From NCBI GenBank assembly GCA_035465395.1, contig DATHRK010000102.1:11185-75184 (forward strand): a stretch of DNA of 64,000 nucleotides, given 5' to 3'. Each line of letters opens with the position of its first letter. The stretch's first letter is position 1. The position numbers and the translations under genes are program-made. The stretch comes from DATHRK01 sp035465395 (GTDB lineage: Bacteria; Gemmatimonadota; Gemmatimonadetes; Longimicrobiales; RSA9). This document shows, in pieces, positions 43,206-51,389 of this stretch. Under the pieces are notes generated by a model. The model was not told where the DNA came from and made no database searches. It was given only the letters and a program-made list of their open reading frames with translations.

Positions 43206-44444
43206 TCACTTCTTGAGGCCGAACAGTCGCTTGAGCGGAGCGGCCAGGCCGCTGTCGCCGTTGGTCGCCGGCGCGCCGGGCAGGTCCACCAGGCCGCCGA
43301 TGATCGATTCGATGTCGCGCGAGTACGGGGAGCGTCCGTTCAGCGTGATCGGCCTGCCCTCGTTGGCCGCCTTGATCGCGGAGCGGTAGTCGTTCGACAG
43401 GGTCCAGTGCACGTCCATGTCCAGGAGCGTGCGGATGTCGTCGATGGTGACCTGGCCGTCGGGGTGGTAGCGGTTCACGACGACGCGGATCCGGTCCATC
43501 GAGTTGTCGTCCAGCCGCTGCAGCACCGGCAGGAGCCGCTTGAGGCTACCGAGCGTGGGCAGGTCCGCCGTCGTGACCACCATGATCTTGTCGGCGGACT
43601 CCAGGACGCTGAGCATCATGGGCGACAGCGCCTTGGACATGTCCACAACGACGTAGCGGTACGTCTGCCGCAGGAAGTCGATGATCTTGGCCGCTTCCTC
43701 CGCGGCGATCACGTCCGAGCGCTCGGGCCGCAGCGGGGCCGCGAGGACGTCCAGGCCCGAGGGGTGGGACTCCACGTAGGAGCTCACGAGGTTCGGGTCC
43801 AGGCGGTGGAAGTTGCGCGCGAGGTCCAGGAAGCTGAACCGCGGCCGCAGGCCGAGCAGGAGCGCGACGCCCCCGAGCTCCATGTCGAGGTCCACCAGCA
43901 GCGTCCTCTCGCCGGTGGCCTGCTGCAGCGCGACCGCGAGGTTCACGGCCGCGGTCGTCGTGCCGGTGCCGCCCTTGACGGGCAGGAACGCGAAGACCCT
44001 TCCGCGGCTCTCGGCCTCCTGCCCCTGGATCTCGTGCTCCACGAACGAGTGCCGCTTCCAGGCGCGCGAGAGCGCCTCGGTCAGGTCGGTCGTGGTGACC
44101 GGCGCGAGCAGGTACTCGTTCACCCCCGCGCGCATCGCCTGCATGAGCACGTCCGGCGCGAGGCCCGGCCCGGAGCCGATCACGTGGAGGGTCGGCGCCG
44201 CGTCGGCCAGGTAGGCCGCGATCTTGATCGCGGTCTGCGGGTCGTCGCCCATGCCGATCAGGACGACGTGGACGTCCTCGGAGGTCAGCTGGGAGGCGTC
44301 CTCACGCCCGAGCTCCGCCAGCGGTGCCTCGAGTTGGTGGGCGACCTCGATGCGTCGCTTCCCGGGCAGCTCGATCTCGTCCAGCGCCTTGCGCACGGCC
44401 GGATCCACCCCGACCAGCGCGACGCGCAGGCTGTGACGCGACAT
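43206..44444 (-). CDS. cpaE: TadZ/CpaE-type pilus localisation protein (receiver-like plus ParA-like ATPase)
   Basis: A 412-residue protein that positions the Tad machine at the pole or septum. The N-terminal 120 residues resemble a receiver without the usual catalytic set. Residues 140-400 form a MinD/ParA-like ATPase with the deviant Walker A motif KGGTGTTTAAVNLA, so nucleotide binding is likely. The ATG at 44442-44444 has AAAGGG eight bases upstream. It precedes tadA in transcription order. Confidence 0.9.
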   Translation of the reverse strand: MSRHSLRVALVGVDPAVRKALDEIELPGKRRIEVAHQLEAPLAELGREDASQLTSEDVHVVLIGMGDDPQTAIKIAAYLADAAPTLHVIGSGPGLAPDVLMQAMRAGVNEYLLAPVTTTDLTEALSRAWKRHSFVEHEIQGQEAESRGRVFAFLPVKGGTGTTTAAVNLAVALQQATGERTLLVDLDMELGGVALLLGLRPRFSFLDLARNFHRLDPNLVSSYVESHPSGLDVLAAPLRPERSDVIAAEEAAKIIDFLRQTYRYVVVDMSKALSPMMLSVLESADKIMVVTTADLPTLGSLKRLLPVLQRLDDNSMDRIRVVVNRYHPDGQVTIDDIRTLLDMDVHWTLSNDYRSAIKAANEGRPITLNGRSPYSRDIESIIGGLVDLPGAPATNGDSGLAAPLKRLFGLKK

Positions 44445-44543
44445 GTCTATTCCCTTTCCCTATCCCAATCCGCGACCCGGGGAGAGGGCGGCGGTACCCT
44501 TCGCCGGCCCTCGGCATTCACGATCTCTCTGCTAACGCGCTCC

Positions 44544-45887
44544 TCAGGGCGCCGTGTACGGCACCCAGCGATCCTCGTCGATCAGGCGGAGAACCCGCAC
44601 GTTCGATCCGATTGCGGCCCCCCCTCCGCTGCCCGGGACGAAACCCAGGAAGCGCCCGAACAACGGAGCCTTGAAGTTTCGCTCGTCCGGCCATTCCAGG
44701 AAGATCTTGGCAAAATCGGCGACCTCCATCTCGTTCTTGCCCGAGATGGTGCCGTCGGGCTTCACGAGCGGTACCGTCACGACCCGAGGGCTCTTCAGCC
44801 AGGTCTCCTTGGCGACCGGGCCGCTGGGATACCGTACCTCGCCCGTCGTGACTGTGATCGGGTTCCCGTTCGGATCGGTGCCCTGGTAGGTGTACTCGTG
44901 CCAGTAGGCGTCCGGATCCTCGTTCAGCAGCTTCTCCATGGCCTGCCAGGTCGGATTCGGATACAGCCCCGGCTCGTCTTCGATGACGTCGCCGATCTCG
45001 AACTCGACGGGCCGACACTCCAGGATGTTGGCCGTGAACGAGCTGACCCCCGTGCCGTACCCCGGGATCACGAACGGCATCCAGTGCGAGGACTCGCCCC
45101 CGTTGGGATCCTGGTACTTGACGAGGAGCTCCCGCCCGAAGTCGTCGTGGTAATAGTACCCCTGCACGTCCGCTTGCCCGTTGCGCGCGCTCGTGCCCCA
45201 ACCGGTCTGGACGCTCGGGTCGGCGTCGATGCCTCCGTAGGTCTCCCCTTCGTCGAACAGCCAGTTCTCGTACAGACCCGGATCGTTGCCGCTGGCGGAA
45301 GGCAGGTTCCCGGCAGCGTCGCGAAGATCCCAGATCGTATTGGGCTGCAGGTCCGCCTCGTTGTCGTACGTGCCCGTCCCGAACGCAGTCTCCTCCCACA
45401 GGTCGGGAAGGGCGAACGGCTTGACGCAGTCGGTCGTCGCGCTCACCTCGGCCGCGTGGGCCACCGAGACCGTGGCGACCGTCACGTCGTTCACGCCGAA
45501 GATCTTCGCGAACCAGGTGGGCACGGTGCGGGTTGCGGTCACCTTCACCATCTGACTGTCCGGGTTCACCTCGACGGTGATCTCCACCGAGTCGACGTCC
45601 TCGTGACGGATGGAGTTGGCCTCGGTGAAGCTGAACGCCTCGGCTTCCGCCGGAGCGACCGCATCCAGCGGATTCTCGTGCACCAGGAACAGCGCCGCGC
45701 CGGCCAGCGCCCCGGCGTCGGTAGCGCGCTGCGCCTCGGCCCGGGCGGACAGCATCATCCCCAGGTCGACGCCCAGCGCGACCATGCCGATCAGCACGGG
45801 CGCGCCCAGCGCCACTATGGCCAGCGTCGCCCCGCGTCGATTCGACGCGGGGCGAGCGATGAGACCTATGAGTCGCTTCATCTGCAT
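44544..45887 (-). CDS. TadG-like membrane protein of the Tad pilus (TadE/G-like N-terminus)
   Basis: A 447-residue protein with one N-terminal pseudopilin-like helix (about 18-45, RRGATLAIVALGAPVLIGMVALGVDLG) and a large outer region of about 380 residues, acidic and aromatic, without recognised domains. TadG-type proteins bind the pilus in the periplasm. It sits between the secretin and cpaE. ATG 45887 with AAAGG seven bases upstream is preferred; ATG 45881 (also with good spacing) and 45902 are alternatives. Confidence 0.78.
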   Translation of the reverse strand: MQMKRLIGLIARPASNRRGATLAIVALGAPVLIGMVALGVDLGMMLSARAEAQRATDAGALAGAALFLVHENPLDAVAPAEAEAFSFTEANSIRHEDVDSVEITVEVNPDSQMVKVTATRTVPTWFAKIFGVNDVTVATVSVAHAAEVSATTDCVKPFALPDLWEETAFGTGTYDNEADLQPNTIWDLRDAAGNLPSASGNDPGLYENWLFDEGETYGGIDADPSVQTGWGTSARNGQADVQGYYYHDDFGRELLVKYQDPNGGESSHWMPFVIPGYGTGVSSFTANILECRPVEFEIGDVIEDEPGLYPNPTWQAMEKLLNEDPDAYWHEYTYQGTDPNGNPITVTTGEVRYPSGPVAKETWLKSPRVVTVPLVKPDGTISGKNEMEVADFAKIFLEWPDERNFKAPLFGRFLGFVPGSGGGAAIGSNVRVLRLIDEDRWVPYTAP

Positions 45888-45921
45888 CCCCCTGCCTTTC
45901 ATCGCGGCGCCAGGCCAGGCC

Positions 45922-47217
45922 TCAGGGCGTGGGCCGCCGGTCCAGATCCTGATCCCGCAGACCGCGCATCCAGTCCCATGTCCCCGGCTCGCCCGTGGGC
46001 ATCTCCGGCGGCACATCACTGGGCTGCACGATGTACGGCGTCACCGTCACCAGCAGCTCCGAGCGGGACTGCTGGGCATCCGTCGAGCGGAAGAAGGCCC
46101 CGAGGATCGGGATGTCCCCGAGGATCGGAATCTTCGTCACGCTCTTCGCCATCTGATTGTCCACGAGCCCCGAGATGGCCAGCGTCTGGCCCTCCCGCAG
46201 CTCCACTTCCGTATCCGTCTTCCGCGACAGGATCGTCGGAATCCGGAACCCGTTCAAAATCAGGCCGTTGGCGAAGTCCAGTGACGACACCTCTGGCGCC
46301 ACCTGGAGCCGGATCGCGCCCGTGTTCGTGATGAACGGCGTGAACGCCAGCCGAACCCCGAACTCGCGGAACTGGATCGTGACTCCGCCCGTGGTGTTGC
46401 CCTGAAGGATCGGGAACGGAAACTCCCCGCCCGCCAGGAACGTCGCCTCGTTGCCTTCGATCGTGACCAGGTTCGGCTCGGCGAGGCTCTTGAAGTCGCC
46501 GCTCTCCTTGAGCGCCTGGATGATCGCCTCGAGGAACTCGTTGTCCCCCGACAGCATGAACGTCAGCAGCCCGTCCGAGATCGTCTCGCCGAACCAGTCC
46601 TCCGAGTCGTCGAAGTCCAGCTCGTGCGGATTCAGCGTCCGCAGCGCGGAGGCCATGTTCCGCCCGCCGGTGTTCGTCACCTCGGCGAACCGCACCTTCA
46701 GCAGGATCTGCTCCGCCGAGGGCGACTGGATGTTGTTCACGACCGTCGCGCCGCTCTGCTCGGCGATCTCCACCGCGCGTCGCGCCATTCCCGGACGCGT
46801 CACACTACCCTGCAGGATGATGTTCGTCCCGCTGGGCACGACCGTGATCGTCTCCCCGGGAAGCATCATCTCGATCTGCCGCTGGATCAGATCCGCGTCG
46901 GGCGTGACCTCCACGGTGTAGAGCGACACCGTATTGTTCACTCGCCACACGAAGAGGCTCGTCGTCCCGATCTCCATCCCGGTGACGACCAGCTCCCTCA
47001 GCGAGATCGGCGTCGCGTCCGCGATCGCGTCATCCGCCAGCTGGATCCGCTCCACCTGCGCCGGCTGCAGCACCAGCGCGGACTTGCCCTTGGCCACGCG
47101 AATGACGTCGTCGGCCTCGGACACGACCTGCTGCTGCTGTGCGACCGCGACGCCCGCGTGCATCATCATCCCGAAGGCCAGTACCAGACCCCAGACGGGA
47201 TTGGCCGATCTCCGCAT
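45922..47217 (-). CDS. rcpA: Outer-membrane secretin of the Tad/Flp pilus (RcpA/CpaC)
   Basis: Forms the outer-membrane channel for the Flp pilus. The 431-residue product has a signal peptide (about 1-25, ending AVAQ), an N-terminal BON-like/N0 region (SALVLQPAQVERIQLADDAIAD), and the secretin domain with LKVRFAEVTN, VEFRLREGQTLAISGLVD-like and PILGDIPILGAFFRS, the family's typical end. The third of three consecutive ATG codons (47215-47217) lies six bases after GGAGG and gives the best signal peptide; upstream ATG/GTG codons are possible. Confidence 0.92.
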   Translation of the reverse strand: MRRSANPVWGLVLAFGMMMHAGVAVAQQQQVVSEADDVIRVAKGKSALVLQPAQVERIQLADDAIADATPISLRELVVTGMEIGTTSLFVWRVNNTVSLYTVEVTPDADLIQRQIEMMLPGETITVVPSGTNIILQGSVTRPGMARRAVEIAEQSGATVVNNIQSPSAEQILLKVRFAEVTNTGGRNMASALRTLNPHELDFDDSEDWFGETISDGLLTFMLSGDNEFLEAIIQALKESGDFKSLAEPNLVTIEGNEATFLAGGEFPFPILQGNTTGGVTIQFREFGVRLAFTPFITNTGAIRLQVAPEVSSLDFANGLILNGFRIPTILSRKTDTEVELREGQTLAISGLVDNQMAKSVTKIPILGDIPILGAFFRSTDAQQSRSELLVTVTPYIVQPSDVPPEMPTGEPGTWDWMRGLRDQDLDRRPTP

Positions 47218-47264
47218 CATCATCCTCCGCATCACAGTGAACCCCCCCACACCTGAAACGTCGA

Positions 47265-48089
47265 TCAGAACCGCTGGATGGTCCTCTGACCTCCCTTGAG
47301 AATCTCGATCTGCGGAGCCGTCTGCTCCACCCGCGCCCGGGTGGTCGCGGTCCCGCTGGCGCGCCGCGCACGGCCGCCGGTAATCAGTTCCTCCACGCGC
47401 GCGCCGTCCGTCCGGATGGAATCCCCGTCCAGCGTGTTGCGCAGCGCGAGCTGGATCCGCCCCTCGTCGCCGGCGATCACGAGCTGCTCGGCCTGTTCGG
47501 GCGTCACGAGCACCGTGATCACGGAGGCCACCACGGGCGATCCGTTCTCGTCCGCCTGGATCAACTGTCCGGCGGTGAGCGCCAGTATGTCTTGAAGGAC
47601 GATCTGCGAGAGCTTATCGCCACCGTTGGGCGGGTCGACGGTCAGGATCACGTCGACTCTCGTGCCGGGCACGACGAAGCCGGCGACGCTGACCACCTCG
47701 TCCACCCGGATGCTGATGGCGCGCATGCCTTCCGGGATCGTGATCGGCAGGCCGCCGTTCTCGGCGTCGGCCAGCTTGGCCTCGAGGAACGGCTCGTTGA
47801 CGGAGACGGGCCTGGTGACCCCCCGGCCCACCACGTCTTCCACCGCCGTCACGTAGCCGACCGGGACCTGCTCCGACGGCCAGTCGATCAGCGTGACGTC
47901 CTCGGGGCGGACCTTGCTCCCGAGCGGCAGGTCCGTAACCGCGACGGCCACCGGAGTGGTCGTCCGCGTGACCGTCGGTAGTACCGGGCCGCCCTGGCTG
48001 CGCAGGAAGTCCAACGAAAGGTAGGCGGCGATCAGGCCGAACAGCACGGCCACCCCCACCATGATCAACGCACGTCTACGGTTTCCCAT
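47265..48089 (-). CDS. cpaB: RcpC/CpaB pilus assembly protein
   Basis: A 274-residue periplasmic protein anchored by one N-terminal helix (about 7-28). A SAF/AFP-III-like domain (about 45-110, with ITDLPLGSKVRPEDVTLIDWP-like pattern) and the RcpC domain (AISIRVDEVVSVAGFVVPGTRVDVILT) are clear. The partner of the secretin in the Tad system, probably stabilising it. It is 47 bases upstream of the secretin start. Confidence 0.92.
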   Translation of the reverse strand: MGNRRRALIMVGVAVLFGLIAAYLSLDFLRSQGGPVLPTVTRTTTPVAVAVTDLPLGSKVRPEDVTLIDWPSEQVPVGYVTAVEDVVGRGVTRPVSVNEPFLEAKLADAENGGLPITIPEGMRAISIRVDEVVSVAGFVVPGTRVDVILTVDPPNGGDKLSQIVLQDILALTAGQLIQADENGSPVVASVITVLVTPEQAEQLVIAGDEGRIQLALRNTLDGDSIRTDGARVEELITGGRARRASGTATTRARVEQTAPQIEILKGGQRTIQRF

Positions 48090-48107
48090 GTTCCCCCGTC
48101 CCCTCCC

Positions 48108-48590
48108 CTATTCCTTCCGCATCGTGATCGACGTACGAATCGGAATCGTGCTGTAGCCGGTCATCGAGCTGATGAGCGGCCCGAACATGATCATGCTGTG
48201 GGGATAGTTGATCGTCACGCGCGCGGTGTCGCCGCGCTGTGCGCCCGTCCATGCGCCGCCGGTGGTGCCGGTGGCGGCGATGGTTACCGTCGCGTTGGAG
48301 CCCGTCAGGCCCCCGCGGTTCAAGGCGTTGCGCACGGTGTTGATCGCGTCGGTGGAATCCGCCACGACTCCCGGAGTGCTGCCCACGACGGCCACCCGCG
48401 CGCCCTCCCGGGCCGCGTCCGTCACGACCTGCCAGGACTTGACGATCAGACCGAACTCGACGATGCCGAAGACCAGCAGTAGCAGGATCGGAACGACGAG
48501 AGCGAACTCCGCGATCGACTGACCCGCGGAGGAACGCCGAAGTGAGCCCACGCGAGAGGCATCCCTCGTCGCGCTCTTGAAGTACCTCAT
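48108..48590 (-). CDS. tadE: TadE-family pseudopilin
   Basis: A 160-residue protein with the TadE pattern: SSAGQSIAEFALVVPILLLLVFGIVEFG (about 20-47), the conserved E five residues after the processing position and a hydrophobic stretch, then a globular region. It is a substrate of the TadV peptidase and a minor component of the Flp pilus. The ATG at 48588-48590 overlaps the tadV stop (ATGA). Confidence 0.9.
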   Translation of the reverse strand: MRYFKSATRDASRVGSLRRSSAGQSIAEFALVVPILLLLVFGIVEFGLIVKSWQVVTDAAREGARVAVVGSTPGVVADSTDAINTVRNALNRGGLTGSNATVTIAATGTTGGAWTGAQRGDTARVTINYPHSMIMFGPLISSMTGYSTIPIRTSITMRKE

Positions 48591-49096
48591 AGCGCGAACC
48601 TTGCTATCAGGGAGCCGACGGCGATTGCGACGCCGTACGGAATTGTGATGGCGCCCTCCGATCGGAGGGTCTGTCTGTGACCGAACCGTCCGACGGTGAC
48701 TAGGTTCAGCACGAGGGCGCCTGTGTTGGAGATGGTCTGACGCAGCAGACCAAGTCGCCATGTAGTATACACCGCCATTGCTCCGCCTATCAAGGCAGTA
48801 AACAGCAGGGCTTCCAGTATTCCAACGGGCCCCATGAACGCTCCCACCGCGGTGATCAGCTTGGCGTCTCCGCCCCCGAACGCGCCCAGCGCGAACAGCG
48901 GCAGCGAGAGGCCGAAGCCGACCGCTCCCCCCAGCAACGCGCCTTGGGGGCTGATACCCCCCGGGCTCAACGAAAGCATCACCCCGATTCCGAACCCCGT
49001 TACCGTGAGGTAGTTCGGGATCGTCCTGTCCTTCAGATCCGACAGCGCGGCGGCCGCCACGAGGGCGACGAGCCAGAAATCAGCCCAGGGCATCAT
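48587..49096 (-). CDS. tadV: TadV/CpaA prepilin peptidase (A24 family)
   Basis: A 169-residue polytopic aspartic protease that cleaves Flp prepilin and TadE at a G-residue. The two catalytic aspartates are present: SDLKDRTIPN (D20) and GGGDAKL (D77). It has about five membrane spans. It lies 33 bases after the first-listed Flp pilin gene (49130-49309) in transcription order and overlaps tadE. Confidence 0.93.
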   Translation of the reverse strand: MMPWADFWLVALVAAAALSDLKDRTIPNYLTVTGFGIGVMLSLSPGGISPQGALLGGAVGFGLSLPLFALGAFGGGDAKLITAVGAFMGPVGILEALLFTALIGGAMAVYTTWRLGLLRQTISNTGALVLNLVTVGRFGHRQTLRSEGAITIPYGVAIAVGSLIARFAL

Positions 49097-49129
49097 GCCG
49101 TGGTGTCTCCGGCCTTGCCGTTTGTCGGA

Positions 49130-49309
49130 CTAGCTGTTGGTCGCCTCGTTGATCGCGTCCCGGACGCTGTCGATCGGCTGCGCGATCGCCGTGCGGAAGT
49201 CGATCAAGAGGACGATCATCGCGAGCGCTATGAGGGCCATGAGAACCGAGTACTCGGCCAGGTCCTGCCCGGCCTCGTGGCTCCAGTACCGCTTCAGAAT
49301 CGTGAGCAT
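49130..49309 (-). CDS. flp1: Flp-type pilin, divergent copy
   Basis: A 59-residue prepilin. GQDLAEYSVLMALIAL (about 14-29) is the Flp signal: cleavage after G, then Q-D-x-x-E-Y and a hydrophobic helix. The C-terminal part differs from the other two copies (QPIDSVRDAINEATNS). A variable third copy in the tandem set may be a minor pilin. It is the third and most divergent of three tandem pilin genes. Confidence 0.88.
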   Translation of the reverse strand: MLTILKRYWSHEAGQDLAEYSVLMALIALAMIVLLIDFRTAIAQPIDSVRDAINEATNS

Positions 49310-49341
49310 CCCGGTTCCCCACACCCTCCGCCGCGCGAGCT

Positions 49342-49521
49342 TCAGCTCACGCCGGCGCTGTTCAGGACGTTCGTCGCACGGCCGAACGAGTTTGCGATCG
49401 CCGTGCGCAGGCTCGAGATGGCCGTCACCAGTACGACCGCGATCAGAGCCAACAAGAGCGCGTACTCGGCCAGGTCCTGCCCGGCCTCGTCGCGCCAGAA
49501 CATCCGCAAGTCCGCATTCAT
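49342..49521 (-). CDS. flp: Flp-type pilin, second tandem copy
   Basis: A 59-residue prepilin with DEAGQDLAEYALLLALI, nearly identical in plan to the next copy, ending RATNVLNSAGVS. Cleavage is expected after the G at 14. The ATG at 49519-49521 follows GAGGGGG. With the copy at 49637-49816 it is probably the major pilin subunit. Confidence 0.9.
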   Translation of the reverse strand: MNADLRMFWRDEAGQDLAEYALLLALIAVVLVTAISSLRTAIANSFGRATNVLNSAGVS

Positions 49522-49636
49522 TTTTCGACCCCCCTCGGTCGGTGCCGTCACCCGGCCTTCGTGACCGGGACCTACGGGCGCCGGGACCGGAGACCGCGAG
49601 GGCCTCCGATCCCGGTCTGCCCAACTGATGTCAGCC

Positions 49637-49816
49637 TTAGCTGACGCCGGCGTTGTTGAGAACGTTCGTCGCGCGGCCGAAAGCCGTCACGATCGCGTTC
49701 CGCAGGCCGGTGATGGCCGTCACGAGCACCACGGCCAGCAGCGCCAGAAGCAGCGCGTACTCGGCCAGATCCTGCCCGGACTCGTCCATCCAGAAGTTGC
49801 GAATCACGGCGTCCAT
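49637..49816 (-). CDS. flp: Flp-type pilin, first tandem copy
   Basis: A 59-residue prepilin, first in transcription order and closest to the promoter. DESGQDLAEYALLLALLAVV carries the Flp motif and hydrophobic helix; the C-terminus GRATNVLNNAGVS matches the neighbouring copy. The ATG at 49814-49816 is about 240 bases downstream of the proposed sigma54-type promoter. High expression of this first gene would be expected for a major pilin. Confidence 0.9.
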   Translation of the reverse strand: MDAVIRNFWMDESGQDLAEYALLLALLAVVLVTAITGLRNAIVTAFGRATNVLNNAGVS

Positions 49817-49847
49817 GGATCGACTACCCTTTCCTGAGTGTGACCTT

Positions 49848-50024
49848 GCCACCCCGCGGTGGCGCTCAGCTGCTTGCGGGTCGGTGAACCGTCTCTAATG
49901 ACGTCGCCCCACCCGTCCCTCGGACCAACCGGTCGACTCGAGGGTCCTGCGTCCTGCACCTTCAACTCGGCCAGTCGGCCTCGTTCCATCCCGACGGTTC
50001 GCCGCCCCTGCGGGGGCGACCGTC
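49848..50024 (-). promoter_or_regulatory. Structured leader upstream of the Flp pilins (three hairpins)
   Basis: The 377-base gap 49817-50193 carries no gene. Within the expected transcript I see three separate hairpins: 49993-50024 (GACGGT...ACCGTC arms with a C-rich inner stem), 49917-49944 (CCCTCG...CGAGGG with an inner GACC/GGTC) and 49848-49863 (GCCACC...GGTGGC). Such a leader could stabilise pilin mRNA or sense a ligand. It does not match the cyclic-di-GMP-I riboswitch core (no GGCAAACC or GACGCAAAGCC). Confidence 0.45.
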
Positions 50025-50067
50025 CATAGCCTCCACGGACAAGCCGCGCGAGCCAACCGGAACCTTC

Positions 50068-50085
50068 AACAAGTCGCGTGCCAAA
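50068..50085 (-). promoter_or_regulatory. Sigma54-like promoter of the Flp/Tad operon
   Basis: The minus strand reads TTGGCACG-CGAC-TTGTT. It matches the -24 element TGGCACG exactly and has TTGT where TTGC is usual at -12, with GG and the -12 G at the required spacing (10 bases between). RpoN control of pilin genes is common. Transcription would start near 50057. The surrounding A/T-rich sequence up to 50200 could bind an enhancer-binding protein, none of which is encoded here. Confidence 0.6.
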
Positions 50086-50193
50086 CTGCTCTTTTGGTCC
50101 AAGTCTTTATTCTTCAATGACTTGGCGACTTGGCTACCTCGGCACCGGATTCCCGCCAGTAATAGATCGTTACCTCGATCAGGTACTGTTTTA

Positions 50194-51159
50194 TTACGTG
50201 CCCTCGGCGGTTTCGGCTTGCAGGCCCGCGTCACTGGCGCCGGAAGTCGCGGCCAGGCGGCCCAGGAGCCGCGGCGCCAGCTTCCAGCCCACAATTGCTA
50301 TACCCGCTCCCGCCGCGAGATCGATCACCCAGTGCTCGGCGCCGTAGACCAGCGCGAATCCCATGGCCGCCGCGTAGGCCCACCCCAGCACGGCCCAGCC
50401 CCGCCCGAGCCGCGCCACCGCCAGCGCGATGAGCACGGTCAGCGCGGTGTGATAGGAGGGCATCGCGGAAACGTCGTTTCCGCTCGCGTCCTGCCCCAGC
50501 TCGTAGACCGTCGTCTGCTCGCCCAGCCAGCTGTCGTGCAGGATCCTGGGCGCCTCGCCGATGTGTCCCCCCAGCGCCGCCATCCAGGGCGGCTCGGTGG
50601 GTACGGCCCAGTGGATCGGCAGGCCGATCAGGAAGACGACCACGCCCGCGGCCAACATGCGCTCGGCCCCCGGCCGATCGGCCCGGAACAGCAGCGGGGC
50701 CAGCACCACGAACGCGAAGAAGAAGCTGACGTAGACCCCGACCAGGAGCGGCTCCGCCGGGGCCAGAGCTCCCGACAGCCAGTCCTGGAGCGCGATCGTG
50801 GGCACGCGCCCGAGGCCGAGCGCCCGATCCAGCACGACCGCATACTCGACGCGGATCGGGGCGAAGCCGTCGTCGGCGAGCCTGCGCAGCGCGACGTAGA
50901 GCAGGAAAACGAGCGGGTAGAGCGCGAGGATCCGCGTGGTCCGGTCGGTGCGCCGCAGAGCCACGAACCCCAGGAGGCCGGCGACGACCACCCAGCTCCA
51001 CGCGCCCAGCAGATCCAGCAGGATCGTGAGGTAGAAGCTGATCGCGATGACGAACAGGAGCGCGTAGTGGAGCGGGGTCGCTCCAGCGCGGGCCGCCTCG
51101 GTCCGCGGCGCGGCTCCGGATGCCTGCTCCGGTTCCCGCGGGACCGCCGTCACGACCAT
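50194..51159 (-). CDS. PAP2-superfamily membrane phosphatase
   Basis: A 321-residue protein with about six spans. The C-terminal half has the PAP2 pattern: AMPSYHTAL (PSxH motif) and GAEHWVIDLAAG (xHxxxD), the catalytic histidines. It resembles inositol-phosphoceramide-synthase-type or undecaprenyl/phosphatidate phosphatase members. Substrate is unknown; a lipid-phosphate or glycolipid role is likely next to glycosyltransferase genes. The ATG at 51157-51159 has AGGA eight bases upstream. Confidence 0.82.
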   Translation of the reverse strand: MVVTAVPREPEQASGAAPRTEAARAGATPLHYALLFVIAISFYLTILLDLLGAWSWVVVAGLLGFVALRRTDRTTRILALYPLVFLLYVALRRLADDGFAPIRVEYAVVLDRALGLGRVPTIALQDWLSGALAPAEPLLVGVYVSFFFAFVVLAPLLFRADRPGAERMLAAGVVVFLIGLPIHWAVPTEPPWMAALGGHIGEAPRILHDSWLGEQTTVYELGQDASGNDVSAMPSYHTALTVLIALAVARLGRGWAVLGWAYAAAMGFALVYGAEHWVIDLAAGAGIAIVGWKLAPRLLGRLAATSGASDAGLQAETAEGT

Positions 51160-51389
51160 CGAAAGGGTCCTGTCGCCAGGCCTCCACCCTGCACTCGCCT
51201 CACCTCCCCTAACCGCCACCCTCCGAGCCGCTTCCAAGGTCTCACCGGGCCATCCGCGGCGCAAGCACGACGTGTGGTCCGGCACCCGGGGTGGCCCGGG
51301 GGTCGACCCGGATGTCAGGTTCGGAGACGGATGCCGGGACGCACAGGGTCGACCGCACGTGCCGAGGGGAGCAGGGTGGGAAGAGGTCG

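Noticed and set aside
40951..43389. Plus-strand open frame of 812 codons across the tad genes
   Set aside because: It is antisense to tadB and tadA, with low-complexity arginine, leucine and valine content typical of GC-rich shadow frames.
43167..46331. Plus-strand open frame of 1054 codons
   Set aside because: Antisense to cpaE and the TadG-like gene; no domain is recognisable and codon content is that of a reverse-complement shadow.
49817..50067. Cyclic-di-GMP-I riboswitch in the pilin leader
   Set aside because: The conserved core GGCAAACC and GACGCAAAGCC sequences are absent, though hairpins are present.
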